NCBI GenBank assembly: GCA_030064795.1
Contig: JASJEI010000175.1
Coordinates: forward strand, 1 to 13,835
Reading direction: 5' to 3'
DNA from: Pleurocapsa sp. MO_226.B13
Lineage (GTDB): Bacteria; Cyanobacteriota; Cyanobacteriia; Cyanobacteriales; Xenococcaceae
DNA: 13,835 nt
The first letter of the stretch is position 1. Every line of letters starts with the position of its first letter. A model generated the notes under the pieces. It worked only from the letters and a program-made list of their open reading frames with translations, was not told the origin of the DNA and did not search any database. This document shows, one piece after another, positions 6,813-13,835 of this stretch. A program made the position numbers and the translations under genes.

Positions 6813-7148
6813 ATGGAATCAGAATTCCAATTACCGTCAATTAGCGACATTAAATCATTCCCCGAATCTTCATCGAGTAACAAAATTATAGTTTGTCGGG
6901 GACGTAGCTGTCGCAAGTATAATTCCGAACAGGTTTTTGAAAACTTCAAACAACAATTACCACCAGACACCGAGTTAATTTCTGTTCCCTGTTTGGGACA
7001 ATGCGGTAATGGCCCTATGGTATTGGTAGAATCCGAACAAATCTGGTATTCGGAGGTACATCCCGACGAAGTAGCTACCGTAATTAAGCAACATATAATT
7101 GGTAAATCTCCAGTTAAAGCGATGCTATACCAGAAATTTCATCCGTAG
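6813..7148 (+). CDS. Thioredoxin-fold [2Fe-2S] ferredoxin-like protein
   Basis: A 111-aa soluble protein with four cysteines spaced as in thioredoxin-like [2Fe-2S] ferredoxins: C28-x4-C33 (VCRGRSCRK) and C60-x3-C64 (PCLGQCGNGP), followed by MVLVE and a C-terminal helix (HPDEVATVIKQHI). The fold is shared with the NuoE/HoxE subunits and with stand-alone proteins thought to be electron carriers. The first roughly 22 residues are a Ser-rich, low-complexity extension before the domain. No hydrogenase or complex I gene is nearby, so its partner is unknown. No clear ribosome-binding site precedes the ATG. Next gene downstream is the PBP, after a 246-bp gap that contains only a short palindrome (TTGTA/TACAA at 7214-7228) and no supported gene. 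Confidence 0.88.
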   Translation: MESEFQLPSISDIKSFPESSSSNKIIVCRGRSCRKYNSEQVFENFKQQLPPDTELISVPCLGQCGNGPMVLVESEQIWYSEVHPDEVATVIKQHIIGKSPVKAMLYQKFHP

Positions 7149-7394
7149 GTGCGATCGCTTTTTGATTGAGTTAATCATTAGTAAGAAGGTTTAGTGTCAA
7201 AATCAGTTTGCAGTTGTATTTTTTACAATAAAGAATGAAAGATCTCGGTGCTTCGACTTTGGAGTCATAGCCAATAAGGAATAAAAACAGGGGTAGACTA
7301 TGAAGATAATAGTTTTAACTCTCTTTCCAAAATAGATCGTTGTGCAAGGCAAGGCAATACTCAAATTTTCTGTCGTTTTTTGTGAGCTGACTTA

Positions 7395-9662
7395 ATGACT
7401 AGCAAACCACCTTCTAACGGTAACAATGTTCAATCACCCATTAGCAAAGCAGTTACCCAAGCCGTACAAAAAATTCAGGCAAAAGTTAATTTTAATTCCA
7501 GCAATTTTAAATCGGGCAAACAGACTCCAGAATTACGCATTAAGGAAGCAGATGGCAAAGAACAAATTTATCCGTTAGCGGGCGATCGCTATACTCTGGG
7601 TCGTAGTTCGAGATGTGATATTAGTATTCGCAACCCAGTCGTCAGTCAAACCCATTTAATTCTCAAGAGAAATCGTAAAAAACCCCGTTCTTTTATCGTC
7701 CAGGATGAAAAATCAACCAACGGGATTTATCGGGGTAAACGTCGCTTCAAAACCTTCTCTTTGTTTCACAATGAAAGCTTTACTCTTGGCCCACCAGAAT
7801 TAGCTGCGGGTGTCACCATAACCTATTATAATCCCCCACCGTTTTGGCTCTATGGTGTTCGTTATTCCCTTTATGGCGTGGGAGGAATGGTATGTTTGCT
7901 CTTACTACTTTTAGGAATTGAATGGCTCAGAGTACCCGTTTATCCCATACCAAGAGAATCCACCTTACCAGTAGTAGTTTATGCGGGTGATGGAGAAACC
8001 ACGATCAATCCTACTGCTAGAAACAACACTCATCGCGAGCTTAAAAAACTTTCAGATTTTTCGCGTTATTTACCCCAGGCGGTAATTGCTTCGGAGGATA
8101 GTCGTTTCCATTGGCATTTTGGAGTCGATCCTATTGGCATAACCAGGGCGTTAGTCATCAATCTTACTTCTGCTGAGTTACGTCAGGGTGCAAGTACCAT
8201 TACCCAACAACTAGCCCGCAGTCTGTTTCCTGAAGTGGGAAGAGAAAATACTGCGGGGCGGAAGATTCGGGAAATGATGGTAGCCTTAAAGCTAGAGACT
8301 TTTTATAGTAAAGATTTTATTCTCAAAACCTATCTAAATCGAGTTTATCTGGGAATTGGTAGCTATGGTTTTGAAGATGCAGCCCAATTCTATTTTGAAA
8401 AATCCGCAGCCGATCTCGATCTTTCTGAAGCAGCTACTCTGGTAGCTATTTTACCCGCACCCAATTTATATAATCCCGTTAAAGATTACGATACCGCAGT
8501 CGGCTTACGCAACCGTATTATCGATCGCATGATCCAATTGGGTATGGTAGGAGAGGCAGAGGCAGATCGGGCAAGGCGATCGCGTATTGAAGTTAGCCCC
8601 AAAGCTCGCGAAACCTTGAATAGTACTGTTGCACCCTATTTTTATAGCTATGTCCTCAACGAACTTGAAGCTTTATTAGGTTCGGAGGTGGCAAAAGAAG
8701 GTAACTTTATTGTGGAAACTAGTTTAGATCCTCGGTTGCAGCAACAGGCAGAAACAGCCCTGGAAAATTCAATTGAGAGTGACGGCGATCGCTTTGGTTA
8801 TTCTCAGGGAGCAGTTGTTACTCTCGACAGTAGAAATGGTGATATTCTCGCTCTTGCTGGTGGCGTAGACTACAATCAAAGCCAATTTAATCGGGTAGTA
8901 CAGGCAAAAAGACAACCAGGTTCGACGTTTAAAATCTTTGCCTATGCAGCAGCACTAGAAGCAGACATCGATCCAGACACAGAATACTCCTGCGCGCCTC
9001 TAACCTGGAGAGGACAACAGTACCGAGGCTGCGAACGTAGCAGCGGTGAGATTGATATGTATCAGGGGCTAGCTCAGTCGGAAAACGTTGTTGCCCTGAG
9101 AGTAGCTCAAGATGTAGGCTTGAAACAAGTAATTGATGTCGCTCAACGTCTGGGGGTAAAATCGCCCCTAATCGAAGCTCCAGGACTCGTGATCGGACAA
9201 AGCGAAGCTACAGTTTTAGAAATGACTGGTGCTTATGCCACGATTGCTAATGACGGTATTTGGAATAAACCCCACGCTATCAATCGAATTTTAGATGGCA
9301 GTGACTGCAAAAATTCCAGTAATCGCGATACCTGTCGTATAATCTATACTTTTGATGACGATGAGGCAACCTACCGCGATGTTATCGCCCCAGAAATTAC
9401 CGACGAACTTACCGAGATGCTTCAGGTAGCGGTAGAAGAGGGGACGGGCAAAGCGGCCTTTCTAGATGCAGGGGAAGCGGGGAAAACTGGTACTACCGAT
9501 AATAATGTAGACCTTTGGTTTATCGGTTATGCTCCGATCGAAGATTATGACTGGATTACAGGAGTCTGGTTGGGTAATGACGACAATTCTCCTACCAGGG
9601 GTAGTAGTTATCAAGCAGCCACTATTTGGGGTAGATATATGAAACAAGCTCTTAGCAATTAA
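7395..9662 (+). CDS. Class A penicillin-binding protein with N-terminal FHA domain
   Basis: Bifunctional peptidoglycan synthase: it polymerises lipid II into glycan strands and crosslinks the stem peptides in the periplasm. The 755-aa order is as follows. A cytoplasmic FHA domain spans about 47-145 (GRSS at 70-73, SQTH at 84-87, NG at 109-110, the phosphothreonine-binding loops). One membrane helix lies at about 158-178. The GT51 glycosyltransferase has EDSRF (catalytic E234) and GASTITQQLAR (265-275). The transpeptidase has STFK (S510 nucleophile), SEN (562-564) and KTGT (697-700). All catalytic residues are present. The FHA domain suggests control by Ser/Thr kinases, which is inference. It ends before a bidirectional terminator shared with glnB. 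Confidence 0.95.
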   Translation: MTSKPPSNGNNVQSPISKAVTQAVQKIQAKVNFNSSNFKSGKQTPELRIKEADGKEQIYPLAGDRYTLGRSSRCDISIRNPVVSQTHLILKRNRKKPRSFIVQDEKSTNGIYRGKRRFKTFSLFHNESFTLGPPELAAGVTITYYNPPPFWLYGVRYSLYGVGGMVCLLLLLLGIEWLRVPVYPIPRESTLPVVVYAGDGETTINPTARNNTHRELKKLSDFSRYLPQAVIASEDSRFHWHFGVDPIGITRALVINLTSAELRQGASTITQQLARSLFPEVGRENTAGRKIREMMVALKLETFYSKDFILKTYLNRVYLGIGSYGFEDAAQFYFEKSAADLDLSEAATLVAILPAPNLYNPVKDYDTAVGLRNRIIDRMIQLGMVGEAEADRARRSRIEVSPKARETLNSTVAPYFYSYVLNELEALLGSEVAKEGNFIVETSLDPRLQQQAETALENSIESDGDRFGYSQGAVVTLDSRNGDILALAGGVDYNQSQFNRVVQAKRQPGSTFKIFAYAAALEADIDPDTEYSCAPLTWRGQQYRGCERSSGEIDMYQGLAQSENVVALRVAQDVGLKQVIDVAQRLGVKSPLIEAPGLVIGQSEATVLEMTGAYATIANDGIWNKPHAINRILDGSDCKNSSNRDTCRIIYTFDDDEATYRDVIAPEITDELTEMLQVAVEEGTGKAAFLDAGEAGKTGTTDNNVDLWFIGYAPIEDYDWITGVWLGNDDNSPTRGSSYQAATIWGRYMKQALSN

Positions 9663-9768
9663 GATCGAGGGCAATAGTAGCGATCGCCGATGTAATCATC
9701 TGCAATAGAAACCAGTTTAAAAATTGATGACAGACCAAATGACTGTCTCGTCGAAGAATAAACAACTA

Positions 9769-9793
9769 AAATCCCCCAAATTTTGGGGGATTT
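9769..9793. terminator. Bidirectional terminator between the PBP gene and glnB
   Basis: AAATCCCCC and GGGGGATTT, extended by two A-T pairs, form a stem of up to 11 bp with a 3-nt loop. It stands 107 bp after the PBP stop and 47 bp after the glnB stop (minus strand). The minus-strand exit reads GATTTTAGTTGTTT and the plus-strand exit GGATTTAAAG, so T tracts are short on both sides, but the stem is strong and the site is properly placed between convergent genes. Confidence 0.75.
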
Positions 9794-9840
9794 AAAGGGT
9801 TTAAAGATAATTAATTGATTAGGCTTTTTAAAGAACCGTC

Positions 9841-10242
<402 letters not shown>

Positions 10243-10340
10243 AAAGCCAGCCCAATGGTTTATAGATCGTAATTGTTTGGCGCAAATCGTGACTTGAGCC
10301 AGACTAATATGCAACAAGATTGAATTCGCTAGCTTCTAAA

Positions 10341-10544
10341 CTAGATTCTACTCGAAATAGCCGAAAAGACAACAATTCCCAGATTAACTCCCCAAATAAC
10401 GATCGTGATCGACACAATTGCCGCTAAAAATCGAGTTAAAATAGGACTATTTGGTTTGAGATTAACCTCTACAGGGGATTGAAAAACACCTAGATTCAAA
10501 ATTGAAACTATTCCCAAATTAATCTCGATAAAAACTATCAACAA
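10341..10544 (-). pseudogene. Possible small membrane protein or gene remnant
   Basis: An open frame of up to 67 codons has no ATG at all. TTG starts are available at 10544 and at 10499; the latter gives 52 aa beginning (M)NLGVFQSPVEVNLKPNSPI. The C-terminal half is a plausible membrane helix (LAAIVSITIVIWGVNLGIVVF) after a proline/asparagine segment, a layout seen in short cyanobacterial membrane proteins. There is no convincing ribosome-binding site, and the end looks abrupt (SAISSRI). It may be a real small protein, a decayed gene or chance. Confidence 0.25.
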
Positions 10545-10802
10545 CAGTCAATAAAACTATTTTTCTTCATAATAAAGATAGAGTACAGAAAGTAATAGCA
10601 TCAGCTTGATTCTCATCTCTATTTGGTCAAGACTTGTGTTGGAATTAGCTCCTCAGCGATCGATTCTCCTGTTTAAGTTCTGATTCCTCAGACAACTGGC
10701 TTAAAAACCCCGAAACATGGCAAAATAAATTACGCTCTGATGAAAAAAGATTAACGATAAATTCTGTTGACTAACATAGCTGTAAAAAAAACGAAAATTA
10801 AT

Positions 10803-11876
10803 ATGACTGCAACACTCGAAGCACCAAAAAAAACTCGTCGTCAGGTTTTCCCGTTCGTGGCTATTGTAGGACAGGAAGAAATGAAGTTAGCTCTTTTACT
10901 CAATGTTATCGATCCTAAAATCGGTGGGGTAATGATTATGGGCGATCGCGGTACTGGTAAATCCACTACGATTAGAGCGTTGGCCGATCTATTACCAGAA
11001 ATAGAGGTGGTTGAAGGCGATCCTTTCAACAGCGATCCTAACGATCCTGACTTGATGAGCGACGAAGTCAAACAAAAACTCGAACAGCAAATACCAATTA
11101 ATACGGTTAAAAAGAAAGTACAAATGGTCGATTTGCCTCTGGGTGCGACCGAAGATCGGGTATGTGGCACAATCGACATCGAAAAAGCTCTTTCCGAGGG
11201 GGTCAAAGCATTTGAACCAGGTTTGCTCGCTAAAGCCAATCGTGGCATTCTCTATGTAGATGAAGTTAATCTCCTCGACGATCACCTTGTGGACGTACTT
11301 CTAGATTCTGCTGCTGGTGGTTGGAACACTGTCGAAAGAGAGGGGATCTCTATTCGCCACCCCGCACAGTTTGTGATGGTAGGTTCGGGTAACCCCGAAG
11401 AAGGCGAACTGCGTCCTCAACTTCTAGACCGCTTTGGGATGCACGCAGAAATACACACCGTCAAAGAACCCGATCTGCGAGTCCAAATTGTCGAACAAAG
11501 GGCCAAATTTGACAGCGACCCCAATGCTTTTAGCGATAAGTATGCAGCAGAACAAGAGGCTTTACAAGACAAAATCGTCCAAGCGCAACAACTATTATCT
11601 TCGGTGACAATTGATTACGATTTGCGCGTCAAAATTTCTGAGATCTGTTCGGAATTAGATGTCGATGGTCTGCGGGGGGATATAGTGACCAACCGCGCTG
11701 CTAAAGCACTTGCAGCTTTTGAAGGACGCACCGAAGTAACCATAGATGATATTCGTCGAGTAATCGTTCTTTCTCTGCGTCACCGCTTACGTAAAGATCC
11801 TCTAGAATCGATCGATTCGGGATATAAAGTAGAAAAATCCGTAGCTCGTGTTTTTGGTTTAGAGCTAGAAGAGTAA
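10803..11876 (+). CDS. chlI: Magnesium chelatase ATPase subunit I
   Basis: AAA+ subunit that, with ChlD and ChlH, inserts Mg2+ into protoporphyrin IX, the first committed step of chlorophyll synthesis. The ATG at 10803 gives 357 aa and the family-standard N-terminus [13 protein letters not shown]; a TTG 12 codons upstream is rejected. Walker A is GDRGTGKS (47-54), Walker B ILYVDE (149-154), sensor-1 region [12 protein letters not shown] (194-205) and the arginine-finger segment LLDRFG (207-212). Cysteines are at 121 (RVCGTID) and 282; the former matches a conserved position linked to thioredoxin control in chloroplast ChlI. 67 bp separate it from the ABC ATPase gene, so co-transcription is possible, but a functional link is not implied. 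Confidence 0.97.
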   Translation: MTATLEAPKKTRRQVFPFVAIVGQEEMKLALLLNVIDPKIGGVMIMGDRGTGKSTTIRALADLLPEIEVVEGDPFNSDPNDPDLMSDEVKQKLEQQIPINTVKKKVQMVDLPLGATEDRVCGTIDIEKALSEGVKAFEPGLLAKANRGILYVDEVNLLDDHLVDVLLDSAAGGWNTVEREGISIRHPAQFVMVGSGNPEEGELRPQLLDRFGMHAEIHTVKEPDLRVQIVEQRAKFDSDPNAFSDKYAAEQEALQDKIVQAQQLLSSVTIDYDLRVKISEICSELDVDGLRGDIVTNRAAKALAAFEGRTEVTIDDIRRVIVLSLRHRLRKDPLESIDSGYKVEKSVARVFGLELEE

Positions 11877-11943
11877 GTTTTTGATTAAACTAAAGATCTA
11901 CACTAAGATCGTGGTTGCGATCGCCAAATTCGACCACTAACCC

Positions 11944-12768
11944 ATGGCAGTAACTACAGACAATCGGCAAACAACAAAAAAAGAGGCAAAAGTGCCTTTA
12001 ATTGAACTAAGAGGAGTCAGCAAATCTTTTGGTGATAAAGTAATTTTAGATCGGGTAGATCTCAAAATCGACCCAGAGGAAGCATTAGTGATTATTGGCC
12101 CTTCTGGAACTGGTAAATCAACTATTCTGAGGATGATTGCTGGTTTATTGCCTATAGATCGTGGCACGATTTATTTTAAAGGTCAAAAAAGGACGGGTTT
12201 GATTGAAGACCAAGAAGACCCGATCGGAATCAGCATGGTGTTTCAGCAAGATGCACTGTTTGATTCTCTGACAGTAGAACAAAATGTAGGATTTTCTCTC
12301 TATCAGCATTCACAACTAGATCGGTCTAAGATCAAGCATTTAGTAGATGAAAAGCTGGAAATGGTTGGATTGTCGGGAACAAACGACAACTTTCCCTCTC
12401 AGTTATCTGGGGGGATGCGCAAAAGAGTCAGCTTTGCTCGTGCTATTATGTCCGACCCAGACAATCCTAAAAGCAGACCAGAGATTGTACTTTATGATGA
12501 GCCGACGGCGGGTTTAGACCCGATCGCTTCGACTGTAATTGAAGACTTGGTGCGAGATTTACAGTGTACAAAACGGGGCTGTGGCACTTATATCATGGTT
12601 ACACACCAACAAAGTACTATTCGTCGTACTGCCGATCGCGTAGTCTTTTTATATGGGGGCAAAATTCAATGGCAAGGAAAGGTAGAAGAAATTGATTCGA
12701 CAGACAATCCCCTAGTCAGACAGTTTTTTAGTGGTAGCGTTAAAGGCCCAATTCGCGTAATTGATTAA
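11944..12768 (+). CDS. mlaF: MlaF-like ABC transporter ATP-binding protein
   Basis: ATPase of an Mla/TGD-type lipid transporter, working on the cytoplasmic face of the membrane with a permease and an MCE protein to move lipids between envelope layers. In the 274-aa product: Walker A GPSGTGKS (52-59), Q-loop VFQQ (Q101), signature LSGGM (154-158), Walker B IVLYDE (181-186) with PTAGLDP, and H-loop H221. The C-terminus VRQFFSGSVKGPI is typical of MlaF rather than of other ABC ATPases. The ATG lacks a Shine-Dalgarno; a GTG at 11992 with AGAGG 5 nt upstream would give a 258-aa form starting just before the conserved LIELRGVSKSFG. It lies 30 bp before the MCE gene, an operon. No permease gene is in view. 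Confidence 0.93.
   Translation: MAVTTDNRQTTKKEAKVPLIELRGVSKSFGDKVILDRVDLKIDPEEALVIIGPSGTGKSTILRMIAGLLPIDRGTIYFKGQKRTGLIEDQEDPIGISMVFQQDALFDSLTVEQNVGFSLYQHSQLDRSKIKHLVDEKLEMVGLSGTNDNFPSQLSGGMRKRVSFARAIMSDPDNPKSRPEIVLYDEPTAGLDPIASTVIEDLVRDLQCTKRGCGTYIMVTHQQSTIRRTADRVVFLYGGKIQWQGKVEEIDSTDNPLVRQFFSGSVKGPIRVID
11982..11994 (+). promoter_or_regulatory. Alternative ribosome-binding site and GTG start in mlaF
   Basis: AGAGG (11982-11986) is 5 nt from an in-frame GTG (11992-11994). The 16 residues removed (Thr/Lys/Gln-rich) are outside the ABC fold. Either start is possible. Confidence 0.4.
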
Positions 12769-12798
12769 ACTAAAATAATTTAAGGGAAGAGGAGAAGT

Positions 12799-13835
12799 AT
12801 GCGATCGCGCACCATCAAAGAAGGTTCGGTTGGTCTAATGATTATTGGCACTATTGCTCTATTTGGTGCATTAGCTCTCTGGATCAGAGGTTTCAAATTT
12901 GGCACCCAAAGCTATACGATAGTAGCGGATTTTCCCGATGTCAACGGGATCAGAACGGGCGATGGGGTTCGCTATCGAGGTTTGAGAGTCGGTCAAATTG
13001 AGGATATTCAACCAGGTACTAATGGGGTAGATGTCACAATCTCGATTGATTCTGACGAACTTTTGATCCCCAGCAGTTCTGTTATCACAGCTCGCAGTGC
13101 AGGGCTAATTGGCGAGACATTTATCGATATCGTTCCCGAATCCGATCTACCCACCGATAGTCAAGACTTATCTCCCATTGGTAATAATTGCGATTCAGCC
13201 AAAATTATTTGTGACAATGCTCGGATCGAAGGTGAGAGAGCGATTAATCTAGACGATATCTTGCCATATACCTATCGTTTTAGCAAGTCCTATGGCGAAC
13301 CAGAATTTGTAGCCAGGGCGGATGCTATGTTGCAGAATTCAGCCCTTGCAGCCCAAGAAATTGCCAGTCTGAGTCGCAATACTTCTATTTTGGTAAAGGA
13401 GCTACAGCAAGAAGTAGAAAATGTTTCTAAGATTACCCAGACAGTAACAGAGGTAGCAAATAACACTTCTAGCGAATTAATTGCTACAGCTAATACCTAT
13501 CAAGAAACCGCCGAACAAATTACTGAGCTGACTAAGAGCGTAGAATCGTTAATCGCTCAAAACCGCACTAATCTGACAGCTACTTTAGATAGTATCGGTA
13601 CTACTAGCGATCGCCTACAGGGTTTAGTCACTAAGATAGATAAAGCGGTAGAGACTGCGGATACAGAAAAACTAGCTGCCAATTTGGAAACCTTAACCAG
13701 CAATGCAGCAGTTGCTTCCCAAAATTTAAAAGCGATTTCTGAAGGCTTTGGCAATCAAGAAAGTTTGGTTAGTCTACAACAAACTCTAGACTCAGCTAGG
13801 GTGACATTTGACAATGCGCAAAAGATTACTGCCGA
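12799..13835 (+). CDS. mlaD: MlaD/Ycf22-like MCE-family lipid transport protein, 3'-truncated
   Basis: Membrane-anchored substrate-binding subunit of the same Mla/TGD-type transporter; MCE proteins form hexameric rings or tubes that carry lipids. 345 residues are visible and the frame is open at the right edge. A short cytoplasmic start (MRSRTIKEGSVG) leads into one helix (about 11-29). The MCE domain follows at about 38-115 (VADFPDVNGIRTGDGVRYRG, GLIGETFIDI). A segment with two cysteines (C131, C138) comes next, then long helical, Thr/Ser/Gln-rich sequence (from about 170) of the coiled-coil type found in cyanobacterial and plastid members. AGGAG stands 4 nt before the ATG. A HIP1 site overlaps the start codon. 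It resembles Synechocystis Ycf22-type proteins and is downstream of mlaF. Confidence 0.92.
   Translation, partial: MRSRTIKEGSVGLMIIGTIALFGALALWIRGFKFGTQSYTIVADFPDVNGIRTGDGVRYRGLRVGQIEDIQPGTNGVDVTISIDSDELLIPSSSVITARSAGLIGETFIDIVPESDLPTDSQDLSPIGNNCDSAKIICDNARIEGERAINLDDILPYTYRFSKSYGEPEFVARADAMLQNSALAAQEIASLSRNTSILVKELQQEVENVSKITQTVTEVANNTSSELIATANTYQETAEQITELTKSVESLIAQNRTNLTATLDSIGTTSDRLQGLVTKIDKAVETADTEKLAANLETLTSNAAVASQNLKAISEGFGNQESLVSLQQTLDSARVTFDNAQKITA

Noticed and set aside
7214..7228. TTGTA/TACAA palindrome upstream of the PBP gene
   Set aside because: Five-base arms with an all-T loop in AT-rich DNA are easily expected by chance, and no matching regulator is known to me.
7300..7335. 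11-codon ORF (MKIIVLTLFPK) after GGGG, upstream of the PBP gene
   Set aside because: Too short to judge, with no terminator/antiterminator pair or conserved leader features visible.
10767..10802. 12-residue N-terminal extension of chlI from a TTG
   Set aside because: The family-standard N-terminus begins at the ATG at 10803, and the TTG has no better ribosome-binding site.
10841..11285. Minus-strand ORFs of 97-135 aa inside chlI
   Set aside because: They are antisense to a certain gene with intact catalytic motifs and show no protein-family features.

Overview
The window is chromosomal DNA from a cyanobacterium. It carries the Mg-chelatase subunit gene chlI and a cyanobacterial-type P-II gene. 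At least 17 copies of the HIP1 palindrome GCGATCGC are spread through it, about one per 0.8 kb. It is AT-rich overall, with GCGATCGC both in genes and in spacers. The genus cannot be fixed from this sequence alone. Most of the window is housekeeping DNA. I see no phage, transposase, CRISPR or defence locus.

Layout, left to right. A 5'-truncated FAD monooxygenase gene (+) converges on prs (PRPP synthetase, -). After a 326-bp spacer comes bioD (dethiobiotin synthetase, +), followed by a GC-rich structured element that looks like a dispersed repeat. Next is a leftward cluster transcribed in the order rseP (site-2 protease), nth (endonuclease III), rpsN (ribosomal protein S14). To the right of rseP, on the + strand, are a 175-aa conserved-looking protein of unknown function, an unlisted 52-aa gene with a strong terminator, a thioredoxin-fold [2Fe-2S] protein and a class A penicillin-binding protein with an N-terminal FHA domain. 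A bidirectional terminator separates this last gene from glnB (P-II, -). After a gene-poor 0.6-kb region, chlI (+) is followed by an MlaF-like ABC ATPase and the 5' part of an MlaD/Ycf22-like MCE protein, which runs off the right edge.

How the genes relate. mlaF and mlaD form an evident operon for lipid transport; no permease gene is visible. glnB has a promoter that resembles NtcA-activated promoters and starts at TTG, just after a start-stop ATG-TAA. A weaker NtcA-like box lies upstream of bioD. The most interesting items are the folded repeat at 3029-3138, the glnB leader, the 52-aa gene and the FHA-PBP fusion. I do not see a clear undescribed multi-gene system here.
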